A stretch of DNA of 64,000 nt from Catenulispora sp. GP43 (GTDB taxonomy: Bacteria > Actinomycetota > Actinomycetes > Streptomycetales > Catenulisporaceae), in the NCBI RefSeq assembly GCF_041260665.1, contig NZ_JBGCCT010000034.1, positions 1 through 64,000 of the forward strand, written 5' to 3'. A program made the position numbers and the translations under genes. The notes below the pieces were generated by a model. That model worked only from the letters and a program-made list of their open reading frames with translations. It was not told the origin of the DNA and ran no database searches. This document shows, piece after piece, positions 16,248-23,343 of this stretch (position 1 is its first letter; each line of letters opens with the position of its first letter).

Positions 16248-18283
16248 GGACGGGCCCCCATTGTCACGACGATGGTGTGTGCCCGGTCGCCGATCCAGCC
16301 ATCGGCGTCCGCAGGCGGCGCGTCCAGCAGCGTCGCGGTGGTGTTGTTCGTCAGCTGTGTGCGCAGCACGTCCAGGTGCAAGTCGTGCTCGAGATCAAGG
16401 GGGAGGTGTTGGTCGTCGACCGACAACACAACGCGCGACGGCATCCGGAACCTGTTGCGCAATCCGTGCAGCGCGTCCGCCCATTGGTTAAGCGACGCAC
16501 TGCGTCCGGGCAGATCTTTGGCCCGAAGACGCCAGCGAGCCGGGATAAGTATGGTGCGGCGGTGGTGAAGCGCCGGAGTGAACGGCAGCACCAGCGCAGC
16601 GCCCCAATCGAACCCCGTCACCTGTGGACACGCGGCCCGCGAAATCTCAGCAAGGAACCGCGCCAGCGGCGGGGTGTGGTTGTTCCACACGAAGTTGATC
16701 GCAGTTGGGGCGAGCAGTTCGATGCGCTGCCCGGTGGCAGCCACAGCAAGAAAGAGTCGGTCACCATCCAAGCCGACGGCCAGATCCTCGGGATACAGCA
16801 CGTTATTGTCAGGCGCTCGGAACTCTCCGACGCTAACCACGGTCGGCAGGACTTGCGGGGCACGGGTGAGCAGGTCGGCGTGATTCCGGCTGGGATGGAA
16901 CGACAACTGCGCCGTCAAGACTCCCGGCTCGACGGTGGGCAAGCTCCGATAGGCCTCGCCGGGAAGGTCGGCAAACAGGTGCCAGAACCTTCCGGCCATC
17001 GAGCCACCAGCGCGGGAGACGGTATGGACGCGCAGCCGAAAGTTCCCGCGGTCCAATTCCTCGGGCGAGGACGCCTGAACCTGGGTGCACACCTCAAGAT
17101 GCGGAGCTTGATGACCAGGTGGTGGCCCGGCCACGGCCTCAATGTCCTCGATCATCGCCCCTGTCAAGGTGACGGTGCGGCTCCCCTCCAAGGCGGCCGC
17201 GCCAGCCAACTCCAGCAGCACACGATCGCGTTTGGACATCGACCTCGGCGGCAGTGACAACGTCCCGAACCCGTCCGGGAATCCCAGACCCTGATCCGGA
17301 TGCGTCAGCAGCGGCACCGGGACCAGCACGTTTCTGCCGTACCGTTCGGAGAACTGCTCGGCATACCGGTTCCACGCCGGTGTTCCTGCCGGGTTGAAGG
17401 CAAGCCGTGCCAGCAGCGTCGCCGCGGTCTCCATCTCCACCCCGACCGCGTCGGGCAGCCGTACGTCGGCGTCCAACAGCACGTCGATGGCCGAAGCCAC
17501 ACCGAGCTCCGCGGTGCTCTGCTTCCCTTTCAGCAGTCCGTCGGCCGGATCGACGACGGTCGCCGGCACACGCAGCGCCGAGCGGAGCAGCCCTACCCGC
17601 AGCAGTTCGGTCAGTGCAGCTGCCCGCCGGCCTTCTTCGACGTCTGGGAACTCGGCGCCGAGCTTGCCCAGCAGTTCGCCGTACGCGATCGCGGACTTGG
17701 CCGTTCGAAGTACCAGTAGGACTACAGGTGTGAGCGCGAGTGAGTGTTCATCTGGGCCCTGTGCGGGAATATGGACGCGGTCGCCGCGCACAGTCGCGAG
17801 GTTGTTAACGCAGACCTCGACGTCGTGCATGACCGCCGGGTTCGTCTCCAGCTCGCAGATCGCCTGCGCCAGCGAGACTGGGTCAGCGCGCAGAGTCTGC
17901 AGGTGCCGTTTACCGAACCGCACGGACGTTGTGTCCCCGAAGCTGACCGGCGCGACCCCGGCGAACAATCCGAAGGGAGTCGGCCGCCCCGTGTGCCTGA
18001 TCGCGTACTTGCCGACCGCTAGCGCCGCGCGGCGGGCCCGGCGCGCATCGGACAGTCTTCCGCTGAGCAAGGCTTCGACCTGCCTCGCAAGATCCGGGGA
18101 AGCTGCGCACACGGCCCTTGTGAAGTCGCCCTCGACCCAGACCGCGTCGAGCCACGAGCGCCATGCCTCGACCTCGCTGCTCTGCCCCGGCCATGGTGGG
18201 AGCACTGGCGCGGCCGTGTTCACAACGGCGCGCAGCAATCCGCTATCGGAGCGCTGGTAGAGCCTTTGCCGCGAGCGTGCCAT
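16244..18283 (-). CDS. lanB: LanB-type lantibiotic dehydratase, glutamylation domain
   Basis: A 679-aa class I lanthipeptide dehydratase N-terminal region, which uses glutamyl-tRNA to activate Ser/Thr. The start at 18283 (MARSRQRLYQR) has GGGAG 7 nt upstream and was preferred over an in-frame ATG at 18331 that lies inside the hairpin region. Family signatures include YAIRHTGRPTPFGLFAGV near 105-122 and ERYGRNVLVPVPLL near 325. The elimination domain found in full-length NisB-type enzymes is absent here and appears instead as the N-terminus of the neighbouring methyltransferase. The enzyme is therefore split. Confidence 0.88.
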   Translation of the reverse strand: MARSRQRLYQRSDSGLLRAVVNTAAPVLPPWPGQSSEVEAWRSWLDAVWVEGDFTRAVCAASPDLARQVEALLSGRLSDARRARRAALAVGKYAIRHTGRPTPFGLFAGVAPVSFGDTTSVRFGKRHLQTLRADPVSLAQAICELETNPAVMHDVEVCVNNLATVRGDRVHIPAQGPDEHSLALTPVVLLVLRTAKSAIAYGELLGKLGAEFPDVEEGRRAAALTELLRVGLLRSALRVPATVVDPADGLLKGKQSTAELGVASAIDVLLDADVRLPDAVGVEMETAATLLARLAFNPAGTPAWNRYAEQFSERYGRNVLVPVPLLTHPDQGLGFPDGFGTLSLPPRSMSKRDRVLLELAGAAALEGSRTVTLTGAMIEDIEAVAGPPPGHQAPHLEVCTQVQASSPEELDRGNFRLRVHTVSRAGGSMAGRFWHLFADLPGEAYRSLPTVEPGVLTAQLSFHPSRNHADLLTRAPQVLPTVVSVGEFRAPDNNVLYPEDLAVGLDGDRLFLAVAATGQRIELLAPTAINFVWNNHTPPLARFLAEISRAACPQVTGFDWGAALVLPFTPALHHRRTILIPARWRLRAKDLPGRSASLNQWADALHGLRNRFRMPSRVVLSVDDQHLPLDLEHDLHLDVLRTQLTNNTTATLLDAPPADADGWIGDRAHTIVVTMGARP

Positions 18284-18306
18284 CCCTACTCCCGTTCTGG
18301 TGTCGG

Positions 18307-18341
18307 GCGCGGGCCCGTAGCCCGATGCCACGGGCCCGCGC
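18307..18341 (-). promoter_or_regulatory. 12-bp perfect inverted repeat between precursor and lanB
   Basis: Positions 18307-18318 (GCGCGGGCCCGT) pair exactly with 18330-18341 across an 11-nt loop. The hairpin starts 14 bp after the precursor stop and ends 24 bp before the lanB start. There is no T tract, so it is better read as an attenuator or RNA-stabilising hairpin than as a full terminator. In lantibiotic operons such a structure typically keeps precursor mRNA in excess over enzyme mRNA. Confidence 0.7.
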
Positions 18342-18355
18342 AGTGAGTTAGCGGA

Positions 18356-18535
18356 CTACGAAGTGGTGCAGGCGCTGCCGCAGGAACTGCCGCAGTTGTC
18401 GCCGGTGCTGCACATCAGCAGCGTTTCCGACGCCGGGGTGTTCTCGATGAACGTGATGTCCAAGTCGAACGGGTCGGGGACGATGTCGCTCGGCGTGGGT
18501 GCCTTCTCGACGTCGTCGACGGTCTGGGTACTCAA
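18356..18535 (-). CDS. lanA: FxLD-family lanthipeptide precursor (59 aa, TTG start)
   Basis: A short frame opened by TTG at 18535, with GGAGAAGGAG 3 nt upstream and no ATG or GTG available. The leader begins MSTQTVDDVEKAPTPSDIVP and carries the defining F23-D-L-D26 motif, followed by ITFIEN. The core (about 41-59) is rich in Ser/Thr and Cys: C42, S43, T44, D46, C48, S50, S51, C52, S54, C56, T57, T58, S59. Four Cys could form four (methyl)lanthionine rings. D46, before N47, is a candidate target of the PCMT-type enzyme. It lies first in the lanB-lanC-methyltransferase operon, 55 bp after the STAS gene. Confidence 0.92.
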   Translation of the reverse strand: MSTQTVDDVEKAPTPSDIVPDPFDLDITFIENTPASETLLMCSTGDNCGSSCGSACTTS

Positions 18536-18590
18536 CGCTCCTTCTCCTCTCTGTTGCCGCTTGCCCCGGAACCGTTTTTCCGAGGACGAC

Positions 18591-18995
18591 TCATGAATCA
18601 GTGGGACGTGGAGACTGTGTTGCGCCGGAGGGGTGGGCGATGGCCTGCTCGACCGTCTCGAATACGTCGAAGATCTTCAGCACACCCATGTGGTGCAGCA
18701 GGTCCGACGTCCAGGGCGACAGGGCCGCAAGCCTGAACCGGTTGTCCTCCTTGCCCGCCCGTTTCAATCCAAAGATCAGCAGCCCCACGCCGGTGGAGTC
18801 GATGAAGGACAGGCCGGCCAAGTCGAGGACGACCACTGTGGACGGCGTTGACGCCAGATGAAGCAGTGGTGTGCGCAGCAGCGACGCTGTGTAGTAGTCC
18901 AGGTCTCCGACGACGGTGAGTACTGTGACCCCGTCTGCGCTCGTCCATGGCAGTACGGAGAGCGGGGCGACCGGGGCCTTTGGCTTCTTCACCAC
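18591..18995 (-). CDS. STAS-domain anti-sigma factor antagonist
   Basis: A 134-aa SpoIIAA/RsbV-type protein. The STAS core spans about 20-115. The phosphorylation loop LSFIDSTGVGLLIF has the conserved Ser at about residue 67. The start is GTG, with GGAGGGG a few nt upstream; the next codon is also GTG and fits the spacing as well. When unphosphorylated, such proteins bind anti-sigma kinases and free the sigma factor. It is transcribed toward the lanthipeptide precursor 55 bp away and may share its transcript. Possible partner kinases in the window are at 10251-10790 and 32544-33050. Confidence 0.85.
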   Translation of the reverse strand: MVKKPKAPVAPLSVLPWTSADGVTVLTVVGDLDYYTASLLRTPLLHLASTPSTVVVLDLAGLSFIDSTGVGLLIFGLKRAGKEDNRFRLAALSPWTSDLLHHMGVLKIFDVFETVEQAIAHPSGATQSPRPTDS

Positions 18996-19081
18996 GAGCC
19001 CCTCCCAGCCACGGGGGCGGCTTCGACAGGCCCTGATCGCGTGCCGTCCGACTGAGCACCGTCCAAGGACTCGCGCTGGGC

Positions 19082-19087
19082 TAGTGT
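19082..19087 (+). promoter_or_regulatory. -10 element (TAGTGT) for a leaderless Nudix mRNA
   Basis: A TAnnnT hexamer lies exactly 6 nt before the GTG at 19094, and no ribosome site is present. This is the usual geometry for leaderless transcripts in actinomycetes. The -35 region is weak. Confidence 0.5.
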
Positions 19088-19093
19088 CGAAGC

Positions 19094-19654
19094 GTGACGG
19101 AAGACCTGACGCACCCGACGCAGTGGGTCGTGATCGAGCAGCCGATACACACCTCGCGGCATACCAAACTGGCGATCGCGCAGGTCACCTTGCCGGATGG
19201 AGTGAAGTTCGAGCAGCCGGTGTTGCGTGTCACCCCGGCGGCGATGTGCGTCGTGGTTGACGAAGACAGCAAGGTCCTGATGATGCGTCGCCACCGGTTT
19301 GTCATGGACCGGTGGATGTGGGAGCTGCCCGGCGGCTATCTGGATGACCCGAACGAGGATCCGGCCAGGTGCGCGGCTCGGGAAGCCGAAGAGGAGACAG
19401 GCTGGCGTCCGGCCACGGTCGAGCATCTGGTCAGCTACCAGTCGATGTCCGGCACAGCCGATGCGCCGCAGCACGTCTTCCTCGGACGTGGTGCCGTCTA
19501 TGTGGGCCATGAGATCACCGTCGATATCAACGAGGCCGAACGGGTCGCGTGGATTCCGCTCTCGGATGCAGTCGCGTTCATTGCGCAGAACTCCCTCGGG
19601 TCCGCCTCGGTGATCGGTCTACTGGCAGCGCGAGAACGGTTGGGGCTGCGTTGA
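19094..19654 (+). CDS. Nudix hydrolase
   Basis: A 186-aa Nudix protein. The Nudix box GGYLDDPNEDPARCAAREAE followed by EETGW lies near residues 78-103. The metal-binding REAEEE Glu residues are intact. The G-x5-E spacing is satisfied (G, then the E in NEDP). Overall layout and length fit the ADP-ribose pyrophosphatase-like group, but the substrate cannot be read from the sequence. The gene starts with GTG, probably leaderless. Its last 77 bp overlap the convergent XRE gene on the other strand. Confidence 0.85.
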   Translation: MTEDLTHPTQWVVIEQPIHTSRHTKLAIAQVTLPDGVKFEQPVLRVTPAAMCVVVDEDSKVLMMRRHRFVMDRWMWELPGGYLDDPNEDPARCAAREAEEETGWRPATVEHLVSYQSMSGTADAPQHVFLGRGAVYVGHEITVDINEAERVAWIPLSDAVAFIAQNSLGSASVIGLLAARERLGLR

Positions 19655-20996
19655 TCGACGCGGCGGCAGCTTGCACAAGGCTCCGGACTGCTGGCGCCGA
19701 CTCATAGGGTTTGAGGGTCTGGACCAGTGCGGCGAGGTCTGCTCGGGTCCGAGCGGAGTGCATGATGCGTCCGGCGTTCAACGCCATCGATCCGATGTGG
19801 CAGGCTTGCTCGATCTCGCCGAGGGTGGCGTAGGAGTGGGCGAGCAGCGTCAGGTTAAACGCCCTACCCCGCGCGTATCCGCCGCGCATCTGCAGCGCGT
19901 ACGTCGCCGCCGCGGCGGCGGACCGAGCGTCGCCGGCATCCAACAAGGCTCTGCCGGCCTTGGCCGCCAGGTAGCGGGTGTCGAAGTACCGCAGCCACCC
20001 AGGACTATCGGCAAGGTCTGCCTGGTCTATGGCCTGCTCGGCTTTGAGTAGGGCTGAGGCGCAGGCTGCAGAGTCGTCGGAGAGGGCATGCCCGTGGGCT
20101 TCCAGCACCAGTGACTCGGAAATCAGCGTCGGAAGGCCTGCCTCGGCGGCGGATCGGCATGCCGTGCGAGCCAGGTCTACGGCCTCGGTCAGGTGACCGA
20201 GACGGGCGGTCACGCACGACATAGCGTTGAGGACCTCCGCACCCAGCCTTGTGTCCCCTGCCTCCTGAGCCAGCCGGAGCGCCTGAATCAGGTAGCGCTG
20301 GGCGAGTGAATACTGCGCCGTGTCGAAGGACATCCATCCCACGAGCAGCATCACCTCGGCAGATGCGGAGAAGAGCACTCGTCCGGCAGCCTCGCGCCAT
20401 CGTGCGCCCTTTAGGAGGGGCATCACCTCGGAATGCAGGTAGTGAACAACGGTGGAGCGGGCGTATCCGCCTCCGAACTTGTTGTCCAGGTCCCGGAAGG
20501 TTCGGGCGACCTTACGTATGGCCTCGGCTTCGCCGATTCCGACGAGGCTGAGAGGTTCGCCAACGGGCGGCGCGGTGATCCACCGCAGAGCTGGCGTCGT
20601 GAAGGCCGACGGGAGGAACGCCGCAGCCGTCAGGAACCGTTGACCACGAAGGTCACTGCCGGTCAGTTCGGCGATCGCCGCCAACGAGTCCTCGAGGCCC
20701 TGCTCGAATACCAAACCTGCGTCGGTGCGTACCACTGCGTCGCCCATGCCCAGGTCAGAGGGTGCGATGCTCCGGCCGGTGGCTTCCGACAGCACCACAG
20801 TCAGCAGCTCAACGGTCCGGGGACGCGGGTGTTCTCCTCGAAGCCACCTCGCCACCGACGTATGATCGAACGACGTCTTCAGAAGGCCTACCGATGCCGC
20901 CACGTCGTTGAGCCGACGTGCGACCTCAGCAGCGGAAAGACCGGAATCGTCGATCACTGCGGCAAACACGGTGTTCCGTTGTTTCATTCGGCTCAT
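19578..20996 (-). CDS. XRE-family regulator with TPR-like C-terminus
   Basis: A 472-aa protein from the ATG at 20996, which has AAGGAGA about 9 nt upstream; the longer open frame upstream is not coding-like. The N-terminal HTH region (about 8-75) contains GLSAAEVARRLN and SVARWLRGEHPRPRT. The rest is an array of helical repeats (about 170-450, for example AQRYLIQALRLAQEAGD and RAFNLTLLAHSYATLGEIEQ) as in actinomycete XRE-TPR regulators. These proteins often respond to small peptides or govern secondary metabolism. The gene diverges from the XRE-Nudix pair at 21277 and converges on the first Nudix gene, overlapping it by 77 bp. Confidence 0.82.
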   Translation of the reverse strand: MSRMKQRNTVFAAVIDDSGLSAAEVARRLNDVAASVGLLKTSFDHTSVARWLRGEHPRPRTVELLTVVLSEATGRSIAPSDLGMGDAVVRTDAGLVFEQGLEDSLAAIAELTGSDLRGQRFLTAAAFLPSAFTTPALRWITAPPVGEPLSLVGIGEAEAIRKVARTFRDLDNKFGGGYARSTVVHYLHSEVMPLLKGARWREAAGRVLFSASAEVMLLVGWMSFDTAQYSLAQRYLIQALRLAQEAGDTRLGAEVLNAMSCVTARLGHLTEAVDLARTACRSAAEAGLPTLISESLVLEAHGHALSDDSAACASALLKAEQAIDQADLADSPGWLRYFDTRYLAAKAGRALLDAGDARSAAAAATYALQMRGGYARGRAFNLTLLAHSYATLGEIEQACHIGSMALNAGRIMHSARTRADLAALVQTLKPYESAPAVRSLVQAAAASINAAPTVLALPVDRSPRRTRGSSAQ

Positions 20997-21264
20997 ATCC
21001 TGTCTCTCCTTTCTTCGTATGTGGTGAAGTCGGCGCCCGTCACTTGCAGCGCCTTGCTGACCGTAGAGCGATCTGATGCGCTCAGTTACATGGCTCGACG
21101 TTTCGCACCCCCTCTTCACACAGGGGTGACTTCTTCGAAGTGGGTCATCCCGGTCACTCGGCAGACGACGCAACACGGGTTCCAGCTCATCGTCGCTGTT
21201 CGGGCGATTACGTGGGTTTCCATGACCGTGGCCAGAACTGTCATCATTTCTGTGCTCATCTCAG

Positions 21265-21270
21265 TAGGCT
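21265..21270 (+). promoter_or_regulatory. -10 element (TAGGCT) for a leaderless XRE mRNA
   Basis: A TAnnnT hexamer lies exactly 6 nt before the GTG at 21277, with no ribosome site between. The arrangement matches that upstream of 19094. Confidence 0.5.
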
Positions 21271-21276
21271 GAGCAC

Positions 21277-22047
21277 GTGGGATTCGGCGACCTGATCCGG
21301 CAGCGGCGTGAAGCGCTCGGATGGAGCCAAGATGATCTCGCCGACCGAATGATGCAGATAGCCGGCCGCTACACGCTCACTCGCCAGCACGTTTGGCGCT
21401 GGGAGAAGAAGGGCGTCGACCCCAAGTTCTGGCTTCCGACGCTGGCCAAGGCGTTGAATCTGGACCCCGACCAGCTACGCTCAGCGTCAGCGAACGGCGG
21501 CGCCGAGCTCGACGGCCCGCCGAACGAATCGGTGCATCTGTACGCGGCACGTGAACTGATCACACGGGCCCAGTGGAACGGGATCATCACTGAGGCCCGT
21601 GAGGTGATCCTGCTGTACGGCATGGCTGAATACCGCTACGCGTTCGACGCCGCGGTCCCAGGCGTCCTCTCCGCGGCTACGGCGGCCGGATGCGAGGTCA
21701 GGGTCCTGCTGCTGGATCCTGGGCTGCCGGACATTGCACAAATCGACCAGGCTGAGGGAAATCCTGCAGGCACGCTTTCCAGTCGGATCCGGGCAGCTCT
21801 GGGACGCTTCCAAGAAATCGCAGAGTCCTGCGGGCCTAGGATGCAGGTGCGTACGCATCACACAGCCCCTAGCGTGAGCATTGTCCGCGGCGACGACAGG
21901 ATGTTCGTCACGCCCTACGTACGCCACCTGATCGGCCGCAGTTCCCCAACCCATGAACTGCGGCGAGCCGTCGACGGCGGTGCCTTCGACCGGTACGCCG
22001 AACACGTCGACAACGTATGGACTACAGCGAAGGAGCACGGCTCGTGA
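21277..22047 (+). CDS. XRE-family HTH protein with a PLD-like C-terminal sensor domain
   Basis: A 256-aa protein. The N-terminal XRE domain (about 3-66) reads LIRQRREALGWSQDDLADRM and HVWRWEKKGVDP. The C-terminal part (about 85-250) has alternating strands and helices (EVILLYGMAEYRYAF, CEVRVLLLDP, and VSIVRGDDRMFVTPY) resembling the phospholipase-D-like regulatory domains of actinomycete XRE proteins. No HxK motif is seen, so catalysis is unlikely. It overlaps the following Nudix gene by 4 bp, so the two are co-translated. A nucleotide-derived ligand shared with the Nudix enzyme is a reasonable inference. Confidence 0.75.
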   Translation: MGFGDLIRQRREALGWSQDDLADRMMQIAGRYTLTRQHVWRWEKKGVDPKFWLPTLAKALNLDPDQLRSASANGGAELDGPPNESVHLYAARELITRAQWNGIITEAREVILLYGMAEYRYAFDAAVPGVLSAATAAGCEVRVLLLDPGLPDIAQIDQAEGNPAGTLSSRIRAALGRFQEIAESCGPRMQVRTHHTAPSVSIVRGDDRMFVTPYVRHLIGRSSPTHELRRAVDGGAFDRYAEHVDNVWTTAKEHGS

Positions 22048-22640
22048 CGACACCACTCCCGGCACGGAACTCAAGGCTGGTCAGCATGCAGGACAGTGAG
22101 CTTCTGCAGACCGAGGTGATCGTCGCCAAGCCCAAGAAGTTCGTCCGCGAGGACGTTCGGATGCCAGACGGCGTGGAGATCGACTGGTACTACATGGACA
22201 CCCCCGCCTCGGTGATGGTCGTAGCCGTCACCGAGGACGGGAAGCTGGTCATGGTTGAGCAGTACCGTCACAACCTCAAGCGCCACGCCATCGAGCTGCC
22301 CGCCGGCGCTGTGTCGGACGGGGAGGATCCTGAGACCGCCGCGCTACGGGAGCTGGACGAGGAGACCGGTTACCGTCCGGCTGACGGAGTGCAGCTGCTT
22401 CGCCTCGGCAGCTACTACTCGTTGCCATCCGAGACCAACAAGATCACCCACGTGTACCTTGCAGCGCCGGTGGTGAAGGCCGGCGAGCCAGTCCTGGACA
22501 ACTTGATCGAGCAGTACTTCGACATGAGCGTGCAGGTCATCCCAACGGCCGAGGCGTTCGGACGCCTGGGCCGGGACATCGATGGGATGGAGACCGTCGG
22601 CGCGCTACTGCTGGCTCGCCCCCATCTCGAATCGGCCTGA
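22044..22640 (+). CDS. Nudix hydrolase coupled to an XRE regulator
   Basis: A 198-aa protein. The start is GTG at 22044: it overlaps the XRE stop (GTGA) and has AAGGAG about 9 nt upstream. The Nudix box runs from G88 to Y110 (GAVSDGEDPETAALRELDEE then TGY), with E94, R102, E103, E106 and E107 in place. The fold resembles ADP-sugar pyrophosphatases. The second Nudix gene within 3 kb, it is distinct in sequence from the first. Its function is probably tied to the adjoining regulator. Confidence 0.85.
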   Translation: MTTPLPARNSRLVSMQDSELLQTEVIVAKPKKFVREDVRMPDGVEIDWYYMDTPASVMVVAVTEDGKLVMVEQYRHNLKRHAIELPAGAVSDGEDPETAALRELDEETGYRPADGVQLLRLGSYYSLPSETNKITHVYLAAPVVKAGEPVLDNLIEQYFDMSVQVIPTAEAFGRLGRDIDGMETVGALLLARPHLESA

Positions 22641-22655
22641 CTCCGCCCGTGCCGA

Positions 22656-22673
22656 GCCCTCCTTCTTGAGGGC
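22656..22673 (+). terminator. Hairpin after the Nudix gene
   Basis: GCCCTC pairs with GAGGGC across a 6-nt loop, 15 bp after the Nudix stop and before a convergent gene. There is no T tract, so this is a weak call. Confidence 0.35.
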
Positions 22674-22715
22674 CCGCGCCCCGTTACCGCTGTAGATCTA
22701 TGCAGAGTTCGCACT

Positions 22716-23306
22716 TCATAGAGGATTCGCAGCGAGCCATCGTTGGATGACTTCCCTATCGCGCTCTACTGTGCGGGGGTTAGTGATCTTTCGTTCGAGG
22801 AACTGGCGGTACGCATCGATTCGATGTGGATTGCGCACGAGTAGGCAACCGATCTCCGACTCCCACGTCGTGCCACGCAACACCACTGTGCCGTCGAGTG
22901 AGCTCATGACGAATGCGGGGTGGCCCGCCACGATGCCAAGGATCCCGGTTGCGGCTCCGGCGCCCATGATGTCCCACGGCTCTGCCAATGAAACCCGAGC
23001 CCACCACTGGTTCGGTTCTGCACCCTCAGCACGTGTGACGGATACAAGGAACTCTGAGCCGATCCCTTTGAACAGCCCCCCTTCAACCGCGAGGCGGAAC
23101 CAGCCAGCGTTCGCGTTCGCGATAAGTGCAGGGTCATCTACGTCCACGCCCGCCCCGGCCCATCCGTCTCCTTCTCGATAAGACGTGGCAGTGGCAGCAA
23201 GCCCCGGCGGCAGCAGTGGCGCTTCTCCGTCGACGGTTTCGATGTATACCAGGCCGGCGGAGGCCAGTTTGGCCGTCAGCTGTGCGTCTTCCACTCTGTG
23301 CTCCAC
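22716..23306 (-). CDS. Putative immunity protein of the Rhs toxin
   Basis: A protein of about 196 aa directly downstream of the Rhs toxin end. The start is unclear: GTG at 23306, or GTG at 23294, which has GGAG 6 nt upstream; the long open extension upstream overlaps the Rhs end and is not coding-like. The sequence mixes strands and helices (GLVYIETVDGEAPLLPPGL, IVAGHPAFVMSSLDGTVVLR, ESEIGCLLVRNPHRIDAYRQ) and lacks a signal peptide, as expected for a cytoplasmic immunity protein. I cannot place it in a named Imm family. The role is inferred from position alone. Confidence 0.55.
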   Translation of the reverse strand: MEHRVEDAQLTAKLASAGLVYIETVDGEAPLLPPGLAATATSYREGDGWAGAGVDVDDPALIANANAGWFRLAVEGGLFKGIGSEFLVSVTRAEGAEPNQWWARVSLAEPWDIMGAGAATGILGIVAGHPAFVMSSLDGTVVLRGTTWESEIGCLLVRNPHRIDAYRQFLERKITNPRTVERDREVIQRWLAANPL

Positions 23307-23343
23307 GTTTGGTCCATAGCGGGCTGTCTTGCACGCCGGCTGG

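Noticed and set aside
18567-18582. Small CGGAA/TTCCG hairpin between the STAS gene and the precursor
   Set aside because: The 5-bp stem without a T tract is too weak to call a terminator.
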